DNA of 64,000 nucleotides. Source: CAYRFE01 sp964423645 [NCBI: uncultured bacterium] (GTDB lineage Bacteria; Macinerneyibacteriota; Macinerneyibacteria; Macinerneyibacteriales). Shown one piece after another: positions 44,497-53,186 of the stretch. The stretch's first letter is position 1. Each line of letters opens with the position of its first letter. The position numbers and the translations under genes were made by a program. The stretch covers positions 44,523 through 108,522 of the forward strand of contig CAYRFE010000008.1 of assembly GCA_964423645.1 (NCBI GenBank), read 5' to 3'. The notes below the pieces were generated by a model. The model worked only from the letters and a program-made list of their open reading frames with translations. It was not told the DNA's origin and did no database searches.

Positions 44497-44907
44497 CTAT
44501 TTCCGTTTGTTAACCTGAAGAGATACTTTTCGCATGTCTATCTTCTTCATTTCATCAAACACACTGATCATGCGTTCATAGCTGGCATTCTCGTCAGTCT
44601 TGATGACTACAACAAGCTTATCATTGGATTTCATACGTGCAGCGACGTAATCACCTATGTTCGAAACACTCGAATTCTCATTATCATCAACGAACATACG
44701 GTTTTCACTATTAATAAATATTTTGCACAAATTCTTTTTCGGAATTCTTGCAGATCCCGTCGATTCTCCCGGCAACATAATTGACAAACCTTTATCATTG
44801 AAAAAGCTTGTTGTTACCATAAAGAATATCATGAGCAAAAACGCGATGTCCGCCATCGAAGAATCAGGGACTTCGGTTGCAAGCTCAAGTTTCGACTTCC
44901 TTAACAT
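44497..44907 (-). CDS. exbD: ExbD-family protein 1
   Basis: The protein is 136 residues with VPDSSMADIAFLLMIFFMVT as the single helix with the key aspartate, then SIMLPGESTGSARIPKKN and LVVVIKTDENASYERMISVF. Two ExbD genes with one ExbB and one TonB are common in FCB bacteria, where the second ExbD may form a heterodimer in the proton channel. It starts 10 bp after exbB. Confidence 0.92.
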   Translation of the reverse strand: MLRKSKLELATEVPDSSMADIAFLLMIFFMVTTSFFNDKGLSIMLPGESTGSARIPKKNLCKIFINSENRMFVDDNENSSVSNIGDYVAARMKSNDKLVVVIKTDENASYERMISVFDEMKKIDMRKVSLQVNKRK

Positions 44908-44917
44908 CGGGATCGCC

Positions 44918-45544
44918 TCATTTACCTTGGGACTTAAGGATTTCTAGGAAATCGCGAACACTTTCTTCAATATTTACACTGATAGCAGACACTCTCTGTG
45001 TAAAAAAGTTGAAGAATATGTTGATAGGAATACCGATAACAAGACCGGTTGCAGTCGTGATCAATGCTTCCGATATACCTGCAGCAACGATCGTCGGTTC
45101 AACGGTACCTGCCATAGCGATAGCATCAAATGCGCCTATCATACCGGTAACTGTGCCCAAGAATCCAAACATCGGTGCAACAGTAAAAAGAGTTACAAGG
45201 AATGTAAGATTCTTCTCGAGAAATGCCAACTCGGTAACCGCGGTAGTTTCGATTGCTTTTTCAACTTCGCTGATGTCACCCTTGGTCTGTTGATATTTCA
45301 TAAGACCGGCTCTCATCAATGACGGAACAGGACCCGGTGTTGCTTCGCATATCTCAATTGCCTCGTCAATGTTTCCCTGAACGAGATGAGATTTAAAATC
45401 AACAAGAAACTTCTTCGCGCTCACGGTAACTTTAGTATACACGATAAAACGCTCAACAATAATCACCACTCCGGCAACAGCACAGAAAGCAAGAAGCCAC
45501 ATTACATCTCCACCCTTGGCCCAAAGATCCATAAATGCGTTCAT
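44918..45544 (-). CDS. exbB: ExbB/TolQ proton-channel protein
   Basis: The protein is 208 residues with three helices. MNAFMDLWAKGGDVMWLLAF starts the first, and TLFTVAPMFGFLGTVTGMIG plus ALITTATGLVIGIPINIFFN form the second and third, with the conserved threonine and glutamate-region of MotA/TolQ/ExbB. It forms the pentameric proton channel that drives TonB. A consensus promoter and AGGAGG precede it, making it the first gene of exbB-exbD-exbD-tonB. Confidence 0.93.
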   Translation of the reverse strand: MNAFMDLWAKGGDVMWLLAFCAVAGVVIIVERFIVYTKVTVSAKKFLVDFKSHLVQGNIDEAIEICEATPGPVPSLMRAGLMKYQQTKGDISEVEKAIETTAVTELAFLEKNLTFLVTLFTVAPMFGFLGTVTGMIGAFDAIAMAGTVEPTIVAAGISEALITTATGLVIGIPINIFFNFFTQRVSAISVNIEESVRDFLEILKSQGK

Positions 45545-45573
45545 AGCAAAAACCTCCTTAACCTTTTTCCGCT

Positions 45574-45602
45574 ATTATAGTTAGCAGTTTTTTATAAGTC
45601 AA
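45574..45602 (-). promoter_or_regulatory. Promoter of the exbB-exbD-exbD-tonB operon
   Basis: TTGACT (45597-45602), 17 bp, TATAAT (45574-45579) on the minus strand. Confidence 0.75.
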
Positions 45603-45800
45603 CAGAAAAGAATAGATATTATTGAATAAAAAGCCTAATATTGAATTTTCTTCAGTCTGAGCCGGGTGCAAGGGTCTTAAATTGAACTTTCGGAAACAAA
45701 TTTTGTGCCAAACGGAAAAGCCAATTTTAAAACCACGTGTTGAACACACGTTCTTTGCGCCCCCCCCCTTACGTGACAAAAGAGGTGAAAAAACCGTATT

Positions 45801-46328
45801 TTAAAACTCAATCCCCTCGCGCGCCTGGAGTTTTTCGGTTTCATAATAATGCTTTATTTCTTTCATTTCGGTCACCAGATCCGCAATATCGCACAATTTT
45901 TCGTGCGCATATCTGCCGGTCACGACCACCTCTGTATGAGGTTGGCGCGCCGCAATGGCATGTAGCAATGCTTCAACACTGAAAAGCTCAAAATATACGG
46001 CAATATTTGCTTCATCGAGAATAACAATATCATATGCTCCCGAAGCCAGAATACCTGTTACTTCGTCAAGACCGACACGTGCGCTGTCAATATCTTCCTG
46101 AACCGGTTTCCCGTGTATGAAACACCCGCGACCGTATTGCTTGATCGTCACAAAGTCACTGAGAAATTTGCGGATACTATCCAATTCCGCGTAATGCATA
46201 CCTTTCACAAATTGTGCAATATAAACCTTGTATCCGCGACCTGCCGCACGAAGTGCTAATCCGAAGGCGGCCGTTGTCTTACCTTTTCCGTTACCGGTAT
46301 ACACCTGTATGCGTCCGTTAATCGTCAT
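45801..46328 (-). CDS. Cob(I)alamin adenosyltransferase (CobO/BtuR type)
   Basis: The protein is 175 residues. It transfers the 5'-deoxyadenosyl group of ATP to cob(I)alamin. The P-loop VYTGNGKGKTTAAFGLALRA is diagnostic of the CobA/CobO/BtuR family; IVILDEANIAVYF, VVVTGRYAHEKL and the end LQAREGIEF agree. The start at 46328 follows GAGGTG with a six-base spacer; the gene overlaps the bioY stop by 11 bases. No other cobalamin gene is near, so it probably serves salvaged vitamin. It is last in the long secA operon. Confidence 0.9.
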   Translation of the reverse strand: MTINGRIQVYTGNGKGKTTAAFGLALRAAGRGYKVYIAQFVKGMHYAELDSIRKFLSDFVTIKQYGRGCFIHGKPVQEDIDSARVGLDEVTGILASGAYDIVILDEANIAVYFELFSVEALLHAIAARQPHTEVVVTGRYAHEKLCDIADLVTEMKEIKHYYETEKLQAREGIEF

Positions 46329-46854
46329 ATCGTACACCTCGTTGTTTCAATGTTCGGCTGACCCATACCGCAATGACCGCCTTAAGAATATCCCCCGGTA
46401 AAAACACAAGCATAAACGGTGTCAACATGGCAGAATAACTCATGGGTTTATGTACCACGCTTCGCAACAAAACATTCGCATAAGGGATTCCTATAGCATA
46501 AATTATAACCGTGCCTATGATTACGATCGTCGTATCGTATAAAAATGACGACTCTTTTTTCAGAAGAAAACCGACGACTAAGGAAGATACAACAAAACCA
46601 ATGATGTACCCGAAGGAAAGTTTGAGAATATATGCGATCCCGCCGCCGTCTGAAAAAACCGGCACACCCGCAAGACCAATCGCTACATACAATAAAACCG
46701 GAATCCACCCCTTTTTACCCAATAATAATGCCGAGAACATGACAAAAAATGTTTGAAGCGTAAAACTCAACTCACCGAGTTTGAACTTCAACGGTGCCGT
46801 AATGATCAACAATGCAATAATAAGCGCGGAAACTGTTATCATGCGAACCTTCAT
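46318..46854 (-). CDS. bioY: Biotin transporter substrate-specificity subunit BioY
   Basis: The protein is 178 residues with six helices: SALIIALLIITAPLKFKLG, then FTLQTFFVMFSALLLGKKG and GLAGVPVFSDGGGIAYILK. The GxPVFxxGGG segment is characteristic of BioY. BioY binds biotin and may work alone or with shared ECF energy-coupling subunits, which are not here. It starts three bases past the pgeF stop. Confidence 0.92.
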   Translation of the reverse strand: MKVRMITVSALIIALLIITAPLKFKLGELSFTLQTFFVMFSALLLGKKGWIPVLLYVAIGLAGVPVFSDGGGIAYILKLSFGYIIGFVVSSLVVGFLLKKESSFLYDTTIVIIGTVIIYAIGIPYANVLLRSVVHKPMSYSAMLTPFMLVFLPGDILKAVIAVWVSRTLKQRGVRYDD

Positions 46855-46857
46855 ACC

Positions 46858-47478
46858 TCATCCCTTCTTAATATATACCACATGTCTTTTTGAGGTCTTT
46901 GATCGACGAAAGCTGAATAAACTTTCATCACATATGGTACAGCGAGGATTAACAGTGATTTTTTCTCGCAGAACACCTGCTTTTTCAGCCAAAAATATAT
47001 TCATCCCAATGAGATCGGCATACAAGCCTGCTTCGCGTTGAATAAAAAACCGATGAAGTTCTGATTGAAACCGGTCAATAATGTCCTTTCCGATTTCATA
47101 ACAACACGAACGAGCAGATGGTGAAAAATAGACAGAGAGACGTGAAGGGTCTATCCCATGCGAAAAAAAAAGAGCGATACCTTCAGACAGTATCGCAGAT
47201 GCAGTGCCCTTCCAGCCCGCATGTAGCACCATGACAAGTTCTTGATTATCGTCCCATAGAACAATGCCGTTGCAATCTGCAGTTCGAACGGTCAGACACA
47301 CATTGGCTCTATCGGTAAACAGTCCGTCCCCGTCGCCATAAAATCCCGGACTTGGGGCATAACAAATATGATTTCCATGAATTTGATGACAATATGCCGC
47401 ATCGGGAAAATGTGCTGCGACATCTTCCCGCTCCGGATAACTGTTCGTCGTCCAACCGAAATACGGCTTATTCACCAT
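46858..47478 (-). CDS. pgeF: Purine nucleoside phosphorylase/laccase-domain protein (YfiH-type)
   Basis: The protein is 206 residues. The zinc-site histidine in AAYCHQIHGNHI, cysteine in TVRTADCNGIVLW and histidine in MVLHAGWKGTASAI are all present. The family removes or edits purine nucleosides and is linked to peptidoglycan-precursor quality control in E. coli. The start at 47478 overlaps the secA stop by 11 bases; the longer frame upstream lies within secA. Confidence 0.88.
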   Translation of the reverse strand: MVNKPYFGWTTNSYPEREDVAAHFPDAAYCHQIHGNHICYAPSPGFYGDGDGLFTDRANVCLTVRTADCNGIVLWDDNQELVMVLHAGWKGTASAILSEGIALFFSHGIDPSRLSVYFSPSARSCCYEIGKDIIDRFQSELHRFFIQREAGLYADLIGMNIFLAEKAGVLREKITVNPRCTICDESLFSFRRSKTSKRHVVYIKKG

Positions 47479-50400
47479 ACTTCGGCCAGCAACACGTCTT
47501 ATATTTCTTTCCGCTCCCGCACGGGCACGGATCATTACGTCCAACCTTAACATTCTTTTTGATCGGTTGACGCTTAATTCCTTTACCGTCCCCCGAATTT
47601 CCCGCAGTAGTATAAATGAGATCTTTTGTATCATCCTGTTGTTGTTCAGCTTTTTCAATGACCAAATGAAACAGATCTCGTATTACTTGTTTGCGTATCA
47701 TCGCCTCAAGTTCATGGAACATTTCATACGATTCTTTTTTATACTCAAACAAAGGATCTTTCTGTGCATACGCACGAAGATTAATACCTTCCATAAGATT
47801 ATCGATCGCATATAAATGCTCCCGCCAGTTCCTATCGATCGCCGATAACATGATGATACGTTGTACATCACGCATGATATCAGCACCGACCTGTCGATCG
47901 CGTGATTGCGCAAGTTTTTCGACTTCTTGATTGACATAGGCGTTCAGTGCGTCACGATCAGCACACTTCGTTAACGAATCAATATCAATAAAAAGACCGA
48001 AGTATTCAAGTGCAAAAGTTTTTAAGCCTTCCAAATCCCAATCCATCGGACGAAGATCCTGCGGACAGAACATGTCAACGCCTTCTTCGACAACCTCAGC
48101 GATCATGTCGGTCAATTGCTCTTCCAAAAGATCGTTTGATGCGATATGCACTTCTTCGCCTTCTGTCTCGATCATAGAGTGTTTTTCAAGAAGTGGAAAC
48201 AATACACGTTCAAAACCTTTTTCGAATGCATTCGTGCGAAACGCGTCATATGATGCAAATCGAGTTTTATCGGTCGTCGCTGCAATAAATTCGCTGAGAT
48301 AAACGGCTTCAAGAACTGAATTACGACGATCATAGATCGAGAAACGTTGTTTATTCATTACATCGTCATATTCAAGTGTGTGTTTACGAATCTGGAAATG
48401 ATGATGTTCAACACGTTTTTGCGCATTCTCGATTTGACGTGAAATAAGCGGATGCTGAATCGCTTCCCCGTCTTCCATTTTAAGACGATCAAGTATCCCT
48501 ATTATTCTGTCAGAACCGAAAAGACGCATGAGGTTGTCTTCAAGTGAGACAAAGAACCGTGATGCACCCGGGTCACCCTGTCGACCGGAACGACCTCGCA
48601 ACTGACGATCGATGCGTCGACTTTCATGACGCTCTGTACCGATTACATATAATCCGCACGGAACGTCGCGTTTACATTCACGCACATCAACGCCGGCTTC
48701 TACGGCAACACCTTCTTCAGATGCCACCAATGCACACGATACACAGCGCTTCACGCCGGCTCCGAGTTTAATATCGGTTCCGCGACCGGCCATATTGGTC
48801 GCAATAGTGATCGATCCCTTTTGCCCTGCTCGTGCGACGATCTCGGCTTCTTTTTGATGATTCTTCGCATTTAAGACCTCAGCGATCAGTCCTTTACGAG
48901 TAAGCATACGTGCTAACAACTCAGAATCTTCGACCGATACTGTGCCGACCAGTACAGGTTGCCCTCGTTGATTTACACGATGGATCTCATCAATGACCGC
49001 ATTGAATTTTTCTTTTTTGGTTTTATAGATCACATCATCGTAATCCATACGACGAACAGGTCTGTTAGTTGGTACAACAAGTACATCCATCTTATAGATT
49101 TCTTTGAATTCGCCTGCCTCAGTTACGGCAGTTCCCGTCATACCTGATATCTTTTTATACATTCTGAAAAAGTTTTGCAACGTAATCGTCGCAAACGTCT
49201 GGGTATCGCCTTCGATCTGAACATTCTCTTTCGCCTCAAGCGCATTATGCAACCCGTCAGAAAAGCGACGTCCCGGCATCAAACGTCCGGTAAATTCATC
49301 AACGATCAAAACCTTATTCTCCTGCACCACATAATCAACATCTTTCTCGAAGAGCGAATATGCCCGCAAAAGCTGTGATAACGCATGAAGTATTTCATTC
49401 TTTTCGCTGTAATCCCGTTGGACTTTACGTTTGAGATTCTCACGTTCTGTCTCATCCTGGGTCTCTTCTAAAATACGTGCGAATTCATCACCGATATCGG
49501 TCAATTCAAATAACTTCGGATTTTCGGGTGATAAAAGTTTGCGCCCGTTTTCTGCCAAATCGGCAACATGTCGTTTTTCATCGATCACATAATACAACTC
49601 TTCTTCAAGCTCATGCACGCGTTTGTCACGAATATATACCAACTCCATGTCATTCATAAGACGCTGGATCTTTGTTTCCTGACGTAATTTCATCAACTGC
49701 TTGTGCGTGGGAAGACCTTTATAGGCGATAAGAAATTTTATGGCCGCAGTGTCAAAATCACCTGACTCGTATGCTTCTTGTCCTTCACGAACAAGTTTTG
49801 ATACCAATTCTCGTTGATGATCAAGTAATCGACGTACTTTCGGATTTAACTCGCGAAAATAACGATTGCTTTGCGATTGAACCGGTCCCGAAATGATAAG
49901 CGGTGTACGGGCTTCATCGATGAGGATCGAGTCGACTTCATCGATAATTGCAAATTCACGATATTTCTGCACTTGCTCTCGCAGATTCCCCACCATATTA
50001 TCTCTCAAATAATCAAAACCGAATTCGGAATTCGTACCATATACAATATCATTCTGATACACACTTTTTCGTGCTTCGGTATCCATACCGCCCTGCAAAC
50101 AACCGACGGTCACTCCCAACGTTGTATATAAAAGCCCCATCCACTGACTATCACGAAGTGCCAAATAATCATTGACGGTAACAACATGTACTTGCCCGTT
50201 CAGTGCATTGAGATAGGCAGGCATGGTCGCAACCAGTGTTTTTCCTTCACCGGTCGCCATTTCTGATATTTTCCCGCTGTGGATGACTATTCCGCCGATA
50301 AGCTGTACATCAAACGGCACCATTTCCCACGGCATTTGATGACCGGTCACATTCGCGAGAATTTTATTCTCTTTCAAGTAATATGCAACACGCTTTACAA

Positions 50401-50611
50401 GACCGAATGCCTCGGGTAACAATTCGTCCGTTGTTTCGCCTTTACGTAAACGTGCGCGGAACTCCTCGGTTTTTCGTTTGAAATCGTCGGGTGTGTGCAC
50501 TTCTTGCAAAAACCGTTCGAAATTTTGATTGATCCCGTCAACATGCGAAAACAATTTCTTTACTGTTCGTTCTTGATAACTGCCGAAAATCTTTGTTAAA
50601 AAACCTAACAT
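47468..50611 (-). CDS. secA: Preprotein translocase ATPase SecA
   Basis: The protein is 1047 residues. It drives Sec export across the inner membrane. The Walker A loop is MATGEGKTLVATMPAYLNAL, the DEAD-type region FAIIDEVDSILIDEARTPLI, and motif ATNMAGRGTDIKLG. After DEARTPLI comes a long insertion (about residues 245-365, with IAYKGLPTHKQLMKL) typical of Bacteroidetes/Chlorobi SecA. The C-terminus carries the zinc SEC-C motif NDPCPCGSGKKYKTCC that binds SecB and ribosomes. It lies six bases past an M23 gene. Confidence 0.97.
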   Translation of the reverse strand: MLGFLTKIFGSYQERTVKKLFSHVDGINQNFERFLQEVHTPDDFKRKTEEFRARLRKGETTDELLPEAFGLVKRVAYYLKENKILANVTGHQMPWEMVPFDVQLIGGIVIHSGKISEMATGEGKTLVATMPAYLNALNGQVHVVTVNDYLALRDSQWMGLLYTTLGVTVGCLQGGMDTEARKSVYQNDIVYGTNSEFGFDYLRDNMVGNLREQVQKYREFAIIDEVDSILIDEARTPLIISGPVQSQSNRYFRELNPKVRRLLDHQRELVSKLVREGQEAYESGDFDTAAIKFLIAYKGLPTHKQLMKLRQETKIQRLMNDMELVYIRDKRVHELEEELYYVIDEKRHVADLAENGRKLLSPENPKLFELTDIGDEFARILEETQDETERENLKRKVQRDYSEKNEILHALSQLLRAYSLFEKDVDYVVQENKVLIVDEFTGRLMPGRRFSDGLHNALEAKENVQIEGDTQTFATITLQNFFRMYKKISGMTGTAVTEAGEFKEIYKMDVLVVPTNRPVRRMDYDDVIYKTKKEKFNAVIDEIHRVNQRGQPVLVGTVSVEDSELLARMLTRKGLIAEVLNAKNHQKEAEIVARAGQKGSITIATNMAGRGTDIKLGAGVKRCVSCALVASEEGVAVEAGVDVRECKRDVPCGLYVIGTERHESRRIDRQLRGRSGRQGDPGASRFFVSLEDNLMRLFGSDRIIGILDRLKMEDGEAIQHPLISRQIENAQKRVEHHHFQIRKHTLEYDDVMNKQRFSIYDRRNSVLEAVYLSEFIAATTDKTRFASYDAFRTNAFEKGFERVLFPLLEKHSMIETEGEEVHIASNDLLEEQLTDMIAEVVEEGVDMFCPQDLRPMDWDLEGLKTFALEYFGLFIDIDSLTKCADRDALNAYVNQEVEKLAQSRDRQVGADIMRDVQRIIMLSAIDRNWREHLYAIDNLMEGINLRAYAQKDPLFEYKKESYEMFHELEAMIRKQVIRDLFHLVIEKAEQQQDDTKDLIYTTAGNSGDGKGIKRQPIKKNVKVGRNDPCPCGSGKKYKTCCWPKYGE

Positions 50612-50616
50612 ACTTA

Positions 50617-51558
50617 TTACCCCCGTAATACTTTTAACGGATCAATTGCCTGATCGTTTATGCGTACCTCAAAGTGAAGATGTGCGCCGGTAACCCTTCC
50701 GGTTGCACCGACATATCCTATTATGTCTCCTTTGACAACTTGCTGTCCGGTAGAAACCGTAAAGCCCTGCATGTGCGCATACCTCGTCGACACCGATGCG
50801 TTGTGATTAATGATAATTACATTTCCATATTCGGTCATTACGCCTGCATATTCGACAAAACCGCTTTCAGCGGCAAAAATAGGAGTTCCCAAAGGACCGG
50901 CGAAATCGAGCCCTGTATGCGACGCCCCCATCCCATTGATCGGATCCCACCGAGACCCGAAATAAGAAGTAATTCGTGTGCCCGTGGGGTGAATAAACTC
51001 AAGACCGCCCAAAAAGTAAAAAATGCTGTTTTGTTCCTCTTTGGTCAAGATCGCATCAAATGTATTCAACTGTGCAAATATCCCCCCCGCCAATTCACTC
51101 ATTACCCGCTCATCATCTTGTTCAAGCAAACGACGCGTATAGTCACTCATGGATATCGTTGGTTTATTACCTGCGCCTTGTTCATCGGGTATTTTATATA
51201 ATCGTGTGATCCGGTTTATCTTTCCATGGAGTGCCGCAATATCATTATTCACGCGTTTTTCCCAGTTGATAAAGGTGTATTTGTGATTACGATACTTTTG
51301 GTATACATTCTCCATTTCATTACGCAACTGTAAGTTTTGTTTCTTGGTTGTTTGAAATTGACTGTATACCGGCGCATAATCACGATTCATATCACTGTAA
51401 TTCCAAAAAAACACACCAATCGTAAGAAGGGCAATAAACAACGTCATTGATGCAACCGCCATAATCACCTTGAACAGTTTTCGGGACACCGTAAACTTAC
51501 GAATTTCTTCGGTATCATCGGAAACAATGAGAATATGATAACGTTTTCTGTCACTCAT
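50617..51558 (-). CDS. M23-family peptidoglycan peptidase/EnvC-like protein
   Basis: The protein is 313 residues. A membrane helix (about 28-50, VIMAVASMTLFIALLTIGVF) is followed by a coiled coil (QTTKKQNLQLRNEMENVY) and the M23 domain at about 195-313. The metal motif is SHTGLDFAGPLGTPIFAAE, then YAHMQGFTVSTGQQVVKGDI and AHLHFEVRI, all complete, so activity against peptide cross-links is expected. It overlaps the upstream M23 gene by 8 bases. Both precede secA. Confidence 0.88.
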   Translation of the reverse strand: MSDRKRYHILIVSDDTEEIRKFTVSRKLFKVIMAVASMTLFIALLTIGVFFWNYSDMNRDYAPVYSQFQTTKKQNLQLRNEMENVYQKYRNHKYTFINWEKRVNNDIAALHGKINRITRLYKIPDEQGAGNKPTISMSDYTRRLLEQDDERVMSELAGGIFAQLNTFDAILTKEEQNSIFYFLGGLEFIHPTGTRITSYFGSRWDPINGMGASHTGLDFAGPLGTPIFAAESGFVEYAGVMTEYGNVIIINHNASVSTRYAHMQGFTVSTGQQVVKGDIIGYVGATGRVTGAHLHFEVRINDQAIDPLKVLRG

Positions 51559-52498
51559 TAAGGTACGTGAACCTCCGCATCATCGTATTTTCTTCAGGAA
51601 GAAGATATTTCGCAGGATTATCGGGTTGTCCGTTTCGTATTACTTCATAATGCAAGTGAACTCCGGTTGATTTACCCGTACTACCCATATATCCTATTGT
51701 TTGCCCCTTTTTGACGTTTATTCCGGCTTTGATCTTGGGGTGTATTTTTTCCAAATGACCGTACCGTGTCTCATATCCGTATCCATGCTCGATCACAATC
51801 ATGATACCATACACGCTTCTTGCTCCGGCAAATGCGACAAAACCATTCGCGGTCGCAACGATCGGAGTTTCTGGAAGATTGGAAATATCCAATCCGGTAT
51901 GATACTCCTGCCCGCTGCCGAACGGCGATTCTCTCCACCCGAATCCCGAGGATACCCATCCCTCGGCAGGCCAAATAGTAGGTACTCGTTCCCATTTTTT
52001 CACATTTTGATCCATGACCTCGTACACTTTATTGAAGCTTGAATTAAGTGAGTTCATCTTCAGTTCGATTTGAGAGAACAACACATCCATGTCACCCGTA
52101 ATTTCTTCTTCGTTTGTTTTTTTGATCGTCTCTGCATCATCAAGAGAAAAACCACCGACATTCAATCCCTTTACCGTAGTAAATACGGGGGGCAGCGCAT
52201 TCAACATCAGCACATTATCGCATAACTCCTCGAGTTTTAAAAAACCGGCATCATATTTTACAATTTTTTCCTTCAATACCGCATAATGAATTTTAAGATA
52301 CTCATTCCTTTTTGTAAGGACAATATTTTCCGTTTTTAAATATGCCGTATGTGCAAAAGAGAAAAAATTGATGAGTGCGCCGGCAAAAACAAAAAGAAAG
52401 GCTGCGATGATACCGATTGCAGTTAAGGCGTTCATGTTGAACTCGATATAACGTCGGTTTCCCGGTAAGGTAATTTTACATTTTACGTTTTTACGCAT
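51551..52498 (-). CDS. M23-family peptidoglycan peptidase
   Basis: The protein is 315 residues with a membrane helix (LTAIGIIAAFLFVFAGALIN), a coiled coil and an M23 domain at about 185-305. YHTGLDISNLPETPIVATA, YGHLEKIHPKIKAGINVKK and VHLHYEVIRNGQPDNPAKYL contain all zinc ligands. It is a homologue of the next gene, apparently from an old duplication. The pair may act as a hydrolase couple in cell separation or flagellar/envelope growth. Confidence 0.88.
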   Translation of the reverse strand: MRKNVKCKITLPGNRRYIEFNMNALTAIGIIAAFLFVFAGALINFFSFAHTAYLKTENIVLTKRNEYLKIHYAVLKEKIVKYDAGFLKLEELCDNVLMLNALPPVFTTVKGLNVGGFSLDDAETIKKTNEEEITGDMDVLFSQIELKMNSLNSSFNKVYEVMDQNVKKWERVPTIWPAEGWVSSGFGWRESPFGSGQEYHTGLDISNLPETPIVATANGFVAFAGARSVYGIMIVIEHGYGYETRYGHLEKIHPKIKAGINVKKGQTIGYMGSTGKSTGVHLHYEVIRNGQPDNPAKYLLPEENTMMRRFTYLNE

Positions 52499-52508
52499 CC
52501 TCCACCTC

Positions 52509-53171
52509 CTATTTGTGTTGCACGGAATAATTATCCATGATCACAATGCCGCCATCCGAGTCAGTATATACTTTAAGATAAGGGAACGGATCGTCAACTA
52601 CTCCTCCGTCTTTTTCGTATAAATATAACACTTTTTTTACATACTCCATTGTTTCACGATAGGGAGGGATCCCGTTGAATCGTGTGACCGCCTCCGGTCC
52701 TGCATTATATGCTGCCAAGGCAAGCGAATAATTATTATTATATAATCGCAAAAGCTGTTTGAAATATCGCACGCCTCCGGTAACATTTTCCTCAGGATCA
52801 AACGGATTTTTCACACCAAGTGATGCCGCCGTCGAAGGCATCAATTGCATGAGTCCCATCGCACCGACACGAGAAATTGCAAACGGGAAAAACCGAGATT
52901 CGACGGTAATGATCGCTTTAATCATTTTTACATCAACATTTTCACGGGTGCATACGCGGTGAATAACACTCATGACATCATCAGATTTTTCCGCTGACAA
53001 TATGATTTTGGTATCTTTTGGTTTTTTTTCATCGGTACTTTTAATAAAAACACTACTCGTCACGTTCGAGTGTAAAACAGTACTGTCATCTTTTTTTTGA
53101 ATAATGAACTCAGCACGCGCAACTGCCGTAAAACAGATCACGCATGTGAGAAAAAATATGGTTCGCGCCAT
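52509..53171 (-). CDS. Lytic transglycosylase (SLT domain)
   Basis: The protein is 220 residues with a signal peptide (MARTIFFLTCVICFTAVARA). Residues about 75-200 form an SLT domain: MIKAIITVESRFFPFAISRV, with the catalytic glutamate in VESRF, then GAMGLMQLMPSTAASLGVKN and SLALAAYNAGPEAVTRFNGI. It cleaves glycan strands in the periplasm. It precedes two M23 peptidases, so the operon encodes both glycan and peptide cutters. Confidence 0.92.
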   Translation of the reverse strand: MARTIFFLTCVICFTAVARAEFIIQKKDDSTVLHSNVTSSVFIKSTDEKKPKDTKIILSAEKSDDVMSVIHRVCTRENVDVKMIKAIITVESRFFPFAISRVGAMGLMQLMPSTAASLGVKNPFDPEENVTGGVRYFKQLLRLYNNNYSLALAAYNAGPEAVTRFNGIPPYRETMEYVKKVLYLYEKDGGVVDDPFPYLKVYTDSDGGIVIMDNYSVQHK

Positions 53172-53186
53172 TATCGCCCCGATTCC

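Noticed and set aside
45545-45800. The gap between exbB and the cobalamin adenosyltransferase as a possible RNA gene or cobalamin riboswitch
   Set aside because: No conserved B12-box or tRNA-like sequence is visible; only the exbB promoter and a short CGTGT/ACACG hairpin are seen.
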